Shown here: positions 10,413 through 18,977 of the stretch, one piece after another | Numbering within the stretch: the first letter of the stretch is position 1 | How the letters are laid out: each line of letters starts with the position of its first letter | Source of the DNA: JAOTZA01 sp965224065 | GTDB taxonomy: Bacteria > Acidobacteriota > Thermoanaerobaculia > Multivoradales > JAHEKO01 | Direction: 5' to 3' | Assembly: GCA_965224065.1 (NCBI GenBank) | Contig: CBDCYF010000005.1 | Location: 3,286,001 to 3,350,000, forward strand | Length of the DNA: 64,000 nucleotides | Translations under genes and position numbers: made by a program | Notes under the pieces: generated by a model | Databases searched by the model: none | The model's input: only the letters and a program-made list of their open reading frames with translations | Told to the model about the DNA's origin: nothing

Positions 10413-10437
10413 TGAGTTGACTTTGAGTGTGGGGCGC

Positions 10438-12408
10438 CTAGTGGACCGTCGGCTGACTCACACCGGCGGCCGTCTCCGGATCCGGCTTCCGCCGACGCTC
10501 GAGGTTGGCTTCGGGAAGCAGCTCGCAAAGAAACGACCGGATGGCACCGTCGTCCTCGCGCTCGGCCAGATCGCGCAGAGTCGCGAGGGCCTTGGCGATC
10601 TCGCCCTCGGGATAAGCCGCGAGCTTTCCGGAGTAGACTTTTGGATGGGCTGTGCGCGCTACATCTTCTCCGGCGAGCTGGAGCTCCTCGACCAATTTCT
10701 CGCCTGGTCGCAACCCGGAGAACACGATGGGAATCTCGTCAAACGGTTTGTAGCCGGAGAGCGCGATCATGTCCTTGGCCAGGTCGAGGATTCGCACCGG
10801 CTCGCCCATGTCGAGGATCAGAATATCGCCGCCTTCCCCGATGGCCCCGGCCTCCAGGACGAGCTGAGCGGCCTCTGAGGGGGTCATGAAGTACCGGGTG
10901 GCATCCGGGTGGGTCACCGTAACGGGTCCGCCGCGAGCGATCTGTTCCCGAAAAATCGGCACCACCGATCCTGCCGAACCGAGCACGTTGCCAAAGCGGA
11001 CCGCGACAAACCGGCTGTCGGTGAACTGGGTGTCGAGCTCCTGGACCACCAGCTCGGCGACTCGCTTCGAAGCACCCATGACCGAGGTCGGCTTGACCGC
11101 CTTGTCGGTGGATACCAGCACAAAGGTCTCGGCGCCGTTTTCTCCGGCCAGCCGGCCGAGGCTCTCGGTGGCCAGAATATTGTTGTAGATGGCTTCGCTG
11201 GGGCTCTGCTCCATCATTGTCACGTGCTTGTGGGCCGCGGCGTGGAACACCAGATGGGGTCGCCAACGTCGAAAAGCCTCGGCCATCCGCCGCGTGTCGC
11301 CCACGTCACCGAGAAACGACGAAACTCGCATCTGCGGCCACAGAGCCGCCAACTCTCTTTCGATCTCGAACAGCGCCCCCTCGGAGCGCTCGGCGATCAC
11401 CAGCCGCAGAGGATTGAATCGCGCGATCTGGCGCGCCAGCTCGCCGCCGATTGAACCGCCGGCGCCGCTGAGCAAAACAGATTTTCCCGAGATGAACTCC
11501 CTGACCGTGTCTTTGTCCAGACGCACCGGCTCGCGCCCCAGCAAGTCCTCGATTTGCACGTGGCGAAACCGGCTGACCGCAACGCGGCCACCGACGATCT
11601 CGTGCAAGCTGGGAACAATGCGTACTTCGACCCCGGCGCGCTTGCCGGCATCGAGAATCGAACGGATCACGTCGGAGCCGGAAGAAGTCATGGTGATAAG
11701 CACCCGTTCGATCGAGAGATCGGTGATCAGCCGGGGCAAGTCCCTGGAAGTGCCGAGGACCTTGAGGCCGCTGATGACCGTACCCAGCTTGCGCGAGTCG
11801 TCGTCGACAAACCCCACCGGCTCGACGTCGTGGTGGCCCCGCAGCTCCCGCGCGGCAATCACCCCCGCGTGCCCGGCGCCGGCCAGAAGGGCGCGCTTTG
11901 GGGCCGCGGACGCTTCGACACTCTCGACGCGCCGAAACTGGCGCTCGAATCGCTCATAAAGCGACCGTCGCAGGACGCGGATTCCCAACAGCCCACCAAA
12001 CGCCAGGAGCGTGTCGAGAAGGATGATCGAGCGTGGGACCTGCCACGCCGCGAACTCCTCCGGCAAGCCCAGCCGAAGCGCCAGCAGCGGGATGGCCGAG
12101 TAGACGGCCGCGCGCAAAAAAGCACGCACCTCGGTCAGTCCGACATAGCGCCAGACAAAGCTGTAAATACCCAGGAGCAGGAGGGTGGAGAACTGGATCA
12201 GGACGACGACGGGCAACTGAGCGAGCGCGTTCTGGACGTATTCGGGGGGAATCGCGAAGTCGAAGCGCAGTAAATAGGAGAGCGCAAAAGCCGCGACCAG
12301 GACCACCAGATCGAGTGCGAACTGGACTTCGGTCCGCAGATGCCCCACCCAGAACGGACGCGCCGTTTCGGCTGTGGGGGGTGGATCTTGCTGGATCGGC
12401 AGGGACAT
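10438..12408 (-). CDS. Membrane-bound UDP-sugar 4,6-dehydratase, CapD/PglF family
   Basis: A 656-residue protein with about four N-terminal membrane helices, a first Rossmann-like segment (ALLAGAGHAGVIAAREL near 172) and a catalytic SDR domain beginning LLSGAGGSIGGELARQI near 310. STDKAVKPTSVMGASKR near 440 carries the dehydratase lysine with methionine in place of the usual SDR tyrosine, as in long PglF/CapD enzymes. These convert UDP-GlcNAc to the 4-keto-6-deoxy sugar, the first step to bacillosamine-type, QuiNAc or FucNAc residues. It follows the PqqD gene by 46 bases. Its likely partners are the PglC-like and PglD-like genes at 14-15 kb. No PLP aminotransferase was found in the window. 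Confidence 0.9.
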   Translation of the reverse strand: MSLPIQQDPPPTAETARPFWVGHLRTEVQFALDLVVLVAAFALSYLLRFDFAIPPEYVQNALAQLPVVVLIQFSTLLLLGIYSFVWRYVGLTEVRAFLRAAVYSAIPLLALRLGLPEEFAAWQVPRSIILLDTLLAFGGLLGIRVLRRSLYERFERQFRRVESVEASAAPKRALLAGAGHAGVIAARELRGHHDVEPVGFVDDDSRKLGTVISGLKVLGTSRDLPRLITDLSIERVLITMTSSGSDVIRSILDAGKRAGVEVRIVPSLHEIVGGRVAVSRFRHVQIEDLLGREPVRLDKDTVREFISGKSVLLSGAGGSIGGELARQIARFNPLRLVIAERSEGALFEIERELAALWPQMRVSSFLGDVGDTRRMAEAFRRWRPHLVFHAAAHKHVTMMEQSPSEAIYNNILATESLGRLAGENGAETFVLVSTDKAVKPTSVMGASKRVAELVVQELDTQFTDSRFVAVRFGNVLGSAGSVVPIFREQIARGGPVTVTHPDATRYFMTPSEAAQLVLEAGAIGEGGDILILDMGEPVRILDLAKDMIALSGYKPFDEIPIVFSGLRPGEKLVEELQLAGEDVARTAHPKVYSGKLAAYPEGEIAKALATLRDLAEREDDGAIRSFLCELLPEANLERRRKPDPETAAGVSQPTVH

Positions 12409-12454
12409 CGGGCGCCTCGTCGGAGAAGCCTATTCTACGGGACGGGGGCTTGGA

Positions 12455-12721
12455 TCAGTCCTCGAGGAGGCCGTGCTCGCGGAGCGAATCGACAAAGGCG
12501 TCGACGTCCGAGGTGGCCGATTCGAGGCTCAAATCGAAGTGGTCGCGGAGCAGCTCGACCAGCTCGCCGTGGCTGGCGCCTTCACTTAGTGCCGGCCACA
12601 AAAGCGTCCCGGTCGGGTTGAGCGCAAAATAGCTCGAGCTGGCGAGATCGAGTATGACCATCTCGCCATCCAGCTCGCGGCAGGCGAGATCCCGCCGTCT
12701 TGCCCTGAGAGGCCCCGTCAC
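12455..12721 (-). CDS. PqqD-like small protein
   Basis: An 88-residue protein. ELDGEMVILDLASSSYFALNPTG followed by a predicted helical bundle with GELVELLRDHFDL matches the PqqD fold, a winged-helix peptide-binding module that presents ribosomal peptides to radical SAM or cyclising enzymes. PqqD-like proteins also occur in exopolysaccharide loci beside a nucleotidyltransferase, as here. The start is GTG at 12721. No radical SAM enzyme, lasso cyclase or clear precursor peptide is nearby. What it binds in this setting is unknown. Confidence 0.82.
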   Translation of the reverse strand: MTGPLRARRRDLACRELDGEMVILDLASSSYFALNPTGTLLWPALSEGASHGELVELLRDHFDLSLESATSDVDAFVDSLREHGLLED

Positions 12722-12889
12722 AACTGTGCCGCCATTTCCGGCCGGGATCGTACCACCCCCTCTCCCCCCTCTTCCTCTTTCCTCTCCCGCCCTCGCGGGG
12801 GAGAGGGACGCCTCACCCGGCCCACTTGGGGGGCGAACTTCACTGAACCGGCACCGTGCCGTGCAACGGAGAGCGCTCAGACAGAGGAA
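12722..12889. repeat. Intergenic spacer with REP-like G/C-rich imperfect palindrome
   Basis: This 168-base gap separates the nucleotidyltransferase and PqqD genes in an otherwise tightly packed run. It contains a pyrimidine-rich stretch and an imperfect palindrome (CTCTCCCGC at 12782-12790 facing GCGGGGGAGAG at 12795-12805), of the kind dispersed in many high-GC genomes. A 41-codon minus-strand frame starting GTG at 12845 crosses the palindrome and ends in a TGA overlapping the PqqD start, but its arginine/proline/glutamate-rich product looks like translated repeat rather than a real peptide. Confidence 0.5.
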
Positions 12890-13987
12890 TCAGGATCGGG
12901 GCTTGTGGCGGAGTGACCCGATCTTGCGACCGAGGTAGGACAGCAGCTTTCCCTGGCCCGCGGCTTCGCGCAGGCGAACAAGTGTGTGTCTCGGTTTGAG
13001 CGAATGGGAGTAGCGTGGGTCGATCGCCCCGGCGAGAAAATGTCGGAGCAGCACGGCGGCCGGTTCCGGTTTGTCGCCGGTCAGGTCGGGGATCCGGCCC
13101 TGCTGAAGGTCGGACTTGAGAGACCCGACGGCTTCGCGCTCCGCCGGTGGAATCGACCGGTCGAGCGCGCCACGGTATTCGTTGGTGAAGGCTGTCCAAG
13201 CCGTCTCGTTCGGAAGCAGGTCGATCAGATCTCCGACAAAACGGAGCAGAGGGTACTGGTGGGGGAGCCAGATGTGTTGCGCCAGCGCGTGGACCATGAG
13301 GTGAGCTGCCATCAGATGCTGGGTCGGGACGTAGCAACTTCCCTCGTGGTCGCCGAGCGGCTCGAGGAGATCTCTCGCTGCCAGGTGCTCGACCGTCGCC
13401 CAGCGTCGGCCGTCGAGAGCCAGCCCGCGAAGGCAGAAATGAAGATCCACGGCGCCCCCTTCGGGCGACACGAGACTCGAGAGATGCTGCTCGTTGCCTA
13501 CCGGGTCGCGTGCGGCAAAGCCGTGTTCCCGGAGCCGGTGATGGAGGCTTTCGGCATCGGCGGGGGTCACCAGGACGTCCAGGTCGGAGAAGGCCCGTCC
13601 GCCGATCGGGACCTGTCCCGATGCCAGAAGCGCGTACCCCTTGAGAAAGACCAGTGGCGTGCCGAGCTCGGCGGCGGCGTGCGCGACCCGCGCCGCCACC
13701 TCGGTGTACAGAGCTGCCGTCGCCGCGGCCCGTGCGTGGGCTCGCCGCAGCCCGGCCGCCAAAGGGCTCGGGGCGGTCGACCGTTCCAGCACGGATCGGG
13801 CGTAAACCCAGACCCTTTCGGCCAGACCGAGCTTCTCTGCGAGCGCGACGAGCTCTTCGCCGTCTTCCGGGCCACCCGGCGGGGGAGCCGGGGGTGTATC
13901 GGCAAAGGCGGCGGCGAGCAGCCAGAGAAGACCCGGGCTCGCGTCGATTTCCGGTGGGCGGAAACGGACTCGCCGTGTGCTGGCCAC
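12890..13987 (-). CDS. Uncharacterised nucleotidyltransferase (NTP_transf_5 family)
   Basis: A 365-residue protein. The central part has FLKGYALLASGQVP and GGRAFSDLDVLV, matching the G-S/x-D-x-D pattern of the DNA polymerase beta-type nucleotidyltransferase fold in the NTP_transf_5 family, with a helical region behind it (TQHLMAAHLMVHALAQH). Members occur in polysaccharide and RiPP loci near PqqD proteins, but their substrates are unknown. The GTG start at 13987 shares a base with the TAG stop of the acetyltransferase. It probably modifies a sugar, lipid carrier or peptide with a nucleotide; this is inference from the fold. Confidence 0.8.
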   Translation of the reverse strand: MASTRRVRFRPPEIDASPGLLWLLAAAFADTPPAPPPGGPEDGEELVALAEKLGLAERVWVYARSVLERSTAPSPLAAGLRRAHARAAATAALYTEVAARVAHAAAELGTPLVFLKGYALLASGQVPIGGRAFSDLDVLVTPADAESLHHRLREHGFAARDPVGNEQHLSSLVSPEGGAVDLHFCLRGLALDGRRWATVEHLAARDLLEPLGDHEGSCYVPTQHLMAAHLMVHALAQHIWLPHQYPLLRFVGDLIDLLPNETAWTAFTNEYRGALDRSIPPAEREAVGSLKSDLQQGRIPDLTGDKPEPAAVLLRHFLAGAIDPRYSHSLKPRHTLVRLREAAGQGKLLSYLGRKIGSLRHKPRS

Positions 13988-14622
13988 TACACTCCGTCGC
14001 GGGCGGCTCGTGCCGGCACACCTCGAACCGTCGCGTCGGAAGGAATGTCCTTGATGACGGCGCCTCCACCTCCCACGACGGCCCAGGAGCCGATCTTTTT
14101 CCCGGGCAGCACCGCCGCTCCGATTCCGATGAGTGTTCCCTCACCGACCGTCACCGAGCCACCCAAGTGAGCACCGGGACCGATGTGCGCAAAATCGGCG
14201 ACCGATGAATCGTGGTCGACTGTCGCTCCGGTGTTGAGGATCACGTGGCGGCCGAGGGTCGTGTCGGGTTGAACTACCGCCCCGGCAAAAACGACGGTCC
14301 CCCGGCCGAGTCGCGCGGTCGGCTCCACGTGGGCGGCCGGATGGACCACGGTGGTCCATTCCAGATCGGCCCCTTCGACCCTTTGCTGCGATCGCCGCCG
14401 AGCATGGTTGTCTCCGATCGCCATAACCGCGTGTCTAATTCCGCTCTCCCGCACTTGCTCGATGGGTCCGCGGATCGAGATACCCAGGAGCGACAGTCCC
14501 CACAGGGCCGGATCGTCATCGAAGATCTCGATCTTCTGGTGTCCGGCGGCCCTCAGGGTGGCCGTTACCACCTTGGCGTGCCCGCCACCGCCGAGCACCG
14601 CGATGGGATGCGGTGGGCTCAC
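13987..14622 (-). CDS. Sugar O/N-acyltransferase, NeuD/PglD family
   Basis: A 211-residue protein with an N-terminal Rossmann-like segment (AVLGGGGHAKVV) for substrate binding, then a left-handed beta-helix of hexapeptide repeats (HPAAHVEPTARLGRGTVVFA onward) ending GGGGAVIKDIPSDATVRGVPA. The conserved histidine of the PglD/NeuD active site is likely the one in TVDHDSSV. The family acetylates amino-sugar nucleotides with acetyl-CoA. Directly downstream of a PglC-like transferase, it resembles a PglC-PglD pair and would acetylate the 4-amino sugar before lipid transfer. It overlaps its neighbour on each side by 1-4 bases. Confidence 0.88.
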   Translation of the reverse strand: MSPPHPIAVLGGGGHAKVVTATLRAAGHQKIEIFDDDPALWGLSLLGISIRGPIEQVRESGIRHAVMAIGDNHARRRSQQRVEGADLEWTTVVHPAAHVEPTARLGRGTVVFAGAVVQPDTTLGRHVILNTGATVDHDSSVADFAHIGPGAHLGGSVTVGEGTLIGIGAAVLPGKKIGSWAVVGGGGAVIKDIPSDATVRGVPARAARDGV

Positions 14623-15275
14623 TCTCCGCCGCCGTCAAACTCGGGCATCGTCGCGTGCCCCGGCGCGTGGATCCCATGGCCGCTCAAGACCTGACGCACG
14701 GTCTTGAGGAGGATCCTGAGATCGAGCCCAAAGGAGACACGATCGACGTACCAGAGATCGTGGTCGAACTTCTCCTCCCACGTGATGGCGTTTCGGCCGT
14801 GGACCTGCGCCCAGCCGGTGATGCCAGGGCGCACCTCGTGTCGACGTCTCTGGGCGGTTGAAAACCGATCCAGATAGTCGACAAGAAGCGGTCGCGGCCC
14901 GACCAGGCTCATTTCGCCCTTGACGACATTCCACAACTCGGGCAACTCGTCGAGGCTGGTCCGGCGCAGCCACGCGCCAAACCCGGTCAGCCGTTGACGG
15001 TCCGGGAGCCGGGCGCCCCCTTCTTCTCGAAGGTCCTTCATCGTGCGGAACTTGTAGATCGTAAAAGGCTTCTCCCGCAGGCCGGGCCGGCGTTGCCGAA
15101 AAAGCACCGGCCGGCCTTGTACGACCGAGAGCGACAGGCCGATCAGGGCGAAAACGGGCGCGAGAACGACCAGCGCCGGTATGGCCACCGCCAGATCGAA
15201 GGTCCGCTTGCCCAGTCGCCGGTAGAGGCTGGTGTCAGACCCTGGACTCAATCGGTCTCCCCGTCGTCTCCTCAA
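14619..15275 (-). CDS. Undecaprenyl-phosphate sugar-1-phosphate transferase (PglC-like initiating transferase)
   Basis: A small (218-residue) monotopic phosphoglycosyl transferase. It has one N-terminal hydrophobic re-entrant helix (FDLAVAIPALVVLAPVFALIGL), the signature KFRTM, SLDELPELWNVVKGEMSLVGPRPL containing the catalytic Asp-Glu region, and PGITGWAQVHGR. It lacks the large WcaJ N-terminal membrane domain, so it is PglC-like. It loads the first sugar phosphate onto undecaprenyl phosphate, starting repeat-unit assembly. ATG at 15275 overlaps the preceding glycosyltransferase by 41 bases; TTG at 15251 is an alternative start with a shorter overlap. Confidence 0.92.
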   Translation of the reverse strand: MRRRRGDRLSPGSDTSLYRRLGKRTFDLAVAIPALVVLAPVFALIGLSLSVVQGRPVLFRQRRPGLREKPFTIYKFRTMKDLREEGGARLPDRQRLTGFGAWLRRTSLDELPELWNVVKGEMSLVGPRPLLVDYLDRFSTAQRRRHEVRPGITGWAQVHGRNAITWEEKFDHDLWYVDRVSFGLDLRILLKTVRQVLSGHGIHAPGHATMPEFDGGGE

Positions 15276-16419
15276 TCAGCCGTCGATACTCGCCCGCCCA
15301 GCGCTCTGCCACCTGCTCGCGCCGGAAGGTCGACTCGACCCGTCGCCTCGCGGCTTCTCCGTGGCTTCGCCGCAGATCCGGATCCTCGCAGTAGCGACAG
15401 ATTGCTTCGGCCAGCGCCGCAACCTGGCCGGCGGAGACAAGCGTACCAGTCTGGCCGTCGACCACCGCATCGGTGGTGCCGGTGACGGCGTAGCCCACAA
15501 CCGGTATCTGCGAGGCTGCGGCTTCCAGCGGCGCGTTGGGGAAGCCTTCTCGATATGAGGGAAACGCCAGTACGTCCATGACGCGGTAGTAGTCCTCGGG
15601 TCGATCCGCAAACCCGACAAGGGTGACGGCGGGCGCGGTTCGCAATTTATCCATCGCTTCGGAGGAGACTGGATCCGATGTCTCTTCGCCTCCCACCACC
15701 AGGAGTCGGGCCTCGGGTACGCGATGACGGATGGTTCCAAAAAACGCCTCGACGAGATCCGACAGGCCCTTGTCGTGGGTGAGGCGGCCGACAAACCCGA
15801 TTACGGTTGCGGAGGACGGGATTCCGAGGGAACCTCGCAGATCCTCTCTCGGCGCGTCGATTTTCCGTGGCGGATGAAAGCGCCGGGTGTCTACGCCGGC
15901 TGATGAGCCCGGTGCCAGCACTTTGCACTTCTCCGCGGGGCAGAGACGGAGATCGATCATTCTCCGCCGCAGGCTCGCGCTGACCGCAATGACCTGGTGC
16001 GCGGACGCGACCGCTACCCGTTCGCCCGCGGTCAGCAGGCGCCGCCGCCATCCGGAGACGGTCTCGAGCCGCAACCCACGCATCGTATAGACCCTTATCG
16101 GAACACCGGCCAGCCGCGCCGCCAGCATCCCGAGCAGCCCGGCCTTGGGTGTGCTGGCGTTGACGATGTGTGGCTTGCGGCGTCGGATAGCGCGCCATAG
16201 CTTGACCAGCGAGGCGAGGTCCGCAACCGGTGAGATCCGGCGCGAGATACGAATGCCCTCGCTGTCGATCTTCTCTCGCTTCGACGCCCTGTCCAGCCGT
16301 TTTCCGGGCGATGCGATGACCGCGATCTCGAACCCGGCATCGCGCAAAAATCCGAGCTGCCCGCGCAGGAGAATGTCGGCGGTCATCGGATCCGAGACGA
16401 TAAAGAGAATCCGGTGCAT
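15235..16419 (-). CDS. GT4-family glycosyltransferase
   Basis: A 394-residue GT-B fold enzyme. The N-terminal acceptor domain starts RILFIVSDPMTADILL. The C-terminal donor domain has GFVGRLTHDKGLSDLVEAF, then VLAFPSYREGFPNAPLEAAASQIPVVGY, the E-x(7)-E nucleotide-sugar-binding motif of retaining GT4 enzymes. NASTPKAGLLGMLAARLAGVP is the segment common to EpsD/WcaI-like transferases. It would add a sugar to the lipid-linked repeat unit at the cytoplasmic face. It lies 20 bases after the polymerase gene and overlaps the PglC-like gene. Confidence 0.9.
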   Translation of the reverse strand: MHRILFIVSDPMTADILLRGQLGFLRDAGFEIAVIASPGKRLDRASKREKIDSEGIRISRRISPVADLASLVKLWRAIRRRKPHIVNASTPKAGLLGMLAARLAGVPIRVYTMRGLRLETVSGWRRRLLTAGERVAVASAHQVIAVSASLRRRMIDLRLCPAEKCKVLAPGSSAGVDTRRFHPPRKIDAPREDLRGSLGIPSSATVIGFVGRLTHDKGLSDLVEAFFGTIRHRVPEARLLVVGGEETSDPVSSEAMDKLRTAPAVTLVGFADRPEDYYRVMDVLAFPSYREGFPNAPLEAAASQIPVVGYAVTGTTDAVVDGQTGTLVSAGQVAALAEAICRYCEDPDLRRSHGEAARRRVESTFRREQVAERWAGEYRRLIEETTGRPIESRV

Positions 16420-16439
16420 CGGGGGACGCGCGGCAGGGC

Positions 16440-17729
16440 TCAGCGAGAGGGCCCGTGAGCGGTTGCCGATTGCCGTCGCTGGCGAGGTCGTGGCGCCTGA
16501 GGCGCCCGCCCCTTGGCCTCGATCAGAAGACAGAGCAAAAAGGCCCAGAGCAGCCAGAAATGGGTAAACCTCAGACCCTGATGCGTGAGACCGTAGACAA
16601 ACACCGGCAGGATGTGCAGCAGAATCGAGATCCTGGTCCCGATGATGGAGAAGAGAAAGAAGAAGAACAAAAACGAGCCAACGATTCCGTAGCTGAAGAC
16701 GAGGGTGCCGATGGTCGAATGAAGCTCGCCCTCGAATTCCGATTCGAAGCGGTCGAATCCTCCTTCACCCGCACCCAGGATCAAGTAGTTTGGGTGGGCC
16801 GGGATCCGGTCGTACCCCCGCCCCGCAAGACTGTCGTCGGTCGTCCTGCCGATCCGACCGAGGCGGAAGGCGACGTTGTCGACCAGATTGGGCCCTACGT
16901 GGGTGAGCTGAAAGGCCCCGAAGAGCAATGCTGAGGTCAGCACCAGCACGGTGAGCCTGCGGGAAAAGGACACGATCATGAGAAGACCGAGGCTGAATAG
17001 CGCCGCGTTCGAAAGCGACAGCATGACGAGATAGACCGCGGCGACGTAAAAAAGCGCTTGATACCAGGCGTTGATCCGCATGTATTTGGCGCCGATGGCC
17101 ACGATCGTGGCACTGAGCAAAACGTAGTAGCCGAGTTGATTGGGGTTGTTGAAGAAAAGTTCCTGCCGAAACGTGTCGGCGGAGAGGAAGCGGCTCCCGA
17201 GCACGGCCTGAAAAATGACCGAGCCCGCGACCAGAACCACCGTCTGAAACAGCAGGGCCACTCGGAATCGGCGGTAGAGCGCGAGGAAGACCGCGAAGAC
17301 CAGACCATTGAAGACAAAAAAGGTCGGGTGCAACAACATTGAGGTTTTTTTGGCGAGTGTGAAATTGCCCGTCATCAGGGCCCAGGCGATATTGACCAGA
17401 CAGGCGTAGACGAGGAAAAAAAGTAGGGCCTGGCGTGGACGCTTTGAAGCGATGGGAAAACGGAGGCCCGGTGCGAAGGTCGTCAAGACGACGAGGATCA
17501 CCATCACCAAGTCAGCCGGTTGGGGCAGGCCGCTCGGCAGGACGTAGAACGGCGCGAGAAAAAGATACGCTCCCAGAAGCGCAAGAGTGGGGTTTTTGGC
17601 CAGGTCTGCCGCCATCCTGCGGATTGGCGACCTCCTGATTCGCCGACCCGGCGTGTAGCTCGAGCCGTCCGGAGAAGCTCGGATCTCCGCCGTCGTGCCG
17701 CGACTTGGTTGGGACGCGAGTGCCATCAT
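16440..17729 (-). CDS. O-antigen polymerase/ligase-like membrane protein (candidate Wzy)
   Basis: A 429-residue polytopic protein with about 10-12 hydrophobic helices and a large periplasmic loop near residues 265-330. That loop contains RLGRIGRTTDDSLAGRGYDR, an arginine-rich region followed by HPNYLILGAGEGGFDRF, the pattern of Wzy/WaaL proteins. It would polymerise lipid-linked repeat units at the outer face of the inner membrane. Its place amid the glycosyltransferases and the flippase supports a Wzy role, in contrast to the separately placed ligase-like gene at 37.8 kb. The first ~40 residues are polar, so translation may begin at an internal ATG. Confidence 0.78.
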   Translation of the reverse strand: MMALASQPSRGTTAEIRASPDGSSYTPGRRIRRSPIRRMAADLAKNPTLALLGAYLFLAPFYVLPSGLPQPADLVMVILVVLTTFAPGLRFPIASKRPRQALLFFLVYACLVNIAWALMTGNFTLAKKTSMLLHPTFFVFNGLVFAVFLALYRRFRVALLFQTVVLVAGSVIFQAVLGSRFLSADTFRQELFFNNPNQLGYYVLLSATIVAIGAKYMRINAWYQALFYVAAVYLVMLSLSNAALFSLGLLMIVSFSRRLTVLVLTSALLFGAFQLTHVGPNLVDNVAFRLGRIGRTTDDSLAGRGYDRIPAHPNYLILGAGEGGFDRFESEFEGELHSTIGTLVFSYGIVGSFLFFFFLFSIIGTRISILLHILPVFVYGLTHQGLRFTHFWLLWAFLLCLLIEAKGRAPQAPRPRQRRQSATAHGPSR

Positions 17730-17759
17730 GGAAAGGAAAGGCGCTCCGGCAGAGCGCGA

Positions 17760-18977
17760 TCAGGGCGGCGCCGGCAGGGTACCATTGGCTAGCAATTGCG
17801 AGATGAGGGCGGTGACGTGGGCGGTGGCGTCGGAGCGCGTTGCCAGGCTCTCGTCGAGGTAGCGCTCGACGGCGGGATCGGTGGAGCGATCCCTCAGCAA
17901 GTCCTTCATGGGCCCCGCGAGGTCGCCTCGGATGGGGAGGCCCGTCGCGGCTCCGGATGAGACAAAGTCGTGGAGAAAGCCGGCGCCCGGCACTTCCAGG
18001 ACGGCCAGCGGCAGACCAAAGAGCATGGCCTCGAGGCCGGCGCTCGAGCCCCACGTCACGGCGGAGTCGGCCAGGTGAAGCAATGGATACAGAGGCTCTT
18101 GTTGCAAGATACGGACTCGACCGGCGAACGGAGTTCGATCCCGTGCCCGACGGAAGTCTTCGATCGACTCCCTCGGGTGCAGCTTGACCAGCAGGTCCGT
18201 TTCCGAGGTCCGGAACACTGGCGCGAGCCGTTGGACAAAGCTCTCGAAAAGAGCGGTCTTCTCGGACGGCGTGCAGAATCCGAGATCGTCGATGGGGTTG
18301 GACAAAAAGAGCACCTTGGTCGTTCCGATGCCGAGGTCGGCGGCGAGCGCGGCGGCTCGAGGCCCCCAATCGGTGTTTTCGATCACGTCGAAGCGGGGGC
18401 AGCCCGTGAGCGTGATGCGGTGCTCCGGTGCTCCGCTGGCGCAAAAATAGCGCGCGCTGCTGCGGCCCCAAGCCGCGATCGCGGTGGCGCCGCCGGCGCC
18501 CTGGCGTGAGGACGCCGACTCGGCCGATTCGGGTGGGGCGTACCGGATTCCCTCCTGTACCAGCAGGAAGGGCACGTGGCGGCGGCGGAAGAGCCTGCAA
18601 ATGAGGTCGTAAGGATAGGCGCTATCGTTGGGCACGACCGCCAGATCCGCGGGTGAGGCGAGGCTCTTTCGCACCGCTGGGCGGAGCAGGGTCGTCCAGA
18701 GGAGGCGGCGAGCCAACCGGCGCGGACGCGACGAACCCGGATCTCCCCAACCGCCGCTCGAGGGCGAAGAACGGAGACGTGGTGGAAACAGCCGGATGAG
18801 TTCGACACCCACGTTCTCGAAAAGCTCCGCAGGCGAAGCCAATCCTCGAAGCTCACACAGGGAGAGAGCTCGGATGTGGATCCCCGGTCGCTCCTGCAGC
18901 CGGCGGACAAGCGGCAAAAAGGTCTCGACGTGGTGTCCCGGGCTTGAGAAAAAGAAGTCGATCTTTGGCAAGGTCAA
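17760..18977 (-). CDS. GT-B fold glycosyl/glycerophosphotransferase-like protein
   Basis: About 405 residues from a TTG at 18977 that overlaps the previous stop as TTGA. The protein begins PKIDFFFSSPGHHVETFLPL and has the C-terminal donor half with VKLHPRESIEDFRR and SAVTWGSSAGLEAMLFGLPLAVLEVPG. That resembles CDP-glycerol glycerophosphotransferases and UDP-GlcNAc 2-epimerase-like surface glycan enzymes. GCPRFDVI is also typical of this group. It probably transfers a sugar or polyol phosphate in repeat-unit synthesis. The frame is open ~600 bases further upstream but that overlaps the well-defined GT4 gene. No strong Shine-Dalgarno is seen, so coupling to the gene before it is likely. Confidence 0.68.
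   Translation of the reverse strand: MTLPKIDFFFSSPGHHVETFLPLVRRLQERPGIHIRALSLCELRGLASPAELFENVGVELIRLFPPRLRSSPSSGGWGDPGSSRPRRLARRLLWTTLLRPAVRKSLASPADLAVVPNDSAYPYDLICRLFRRRHVPFLLVQEGIRYAPPESAESASSRQGAGGATAIAAWGRSSARYFCASGAPEHRITLTGCPRFDVIENTDWGPRAAALAADLGIGTTKVLFLSNPIDDLGFCTPSEKTALFESFVQRLAPVFRTSETDLLVKLHPRESIEDFRRARDRTPFAGRVRILQQEPLYPLLHLADSAVTWGSSAGLEAMLFGLPLAVLEVPGAGFLHDFVSSGAATGLPIRGDLAGPMKDLLRDRSTDPAVERYLDESLATRSDATAHVTALISQLLANGTLPAPP

Noticed and set aside
12722..12889. A precursor peptide for the PqqD-like protein in the gap
   Set aside because: The only frame runs through a palindromic repeat and yields a low-complexity R/P/E sequence; no leader/core pattern.
12840..14144. Arginine/proline-rich 434-codon minus-strand frame across the nucleotidyltransferase and acetyltransferase genes
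   Set aside because: It is in another frame of two well-supported genes and has no family features.
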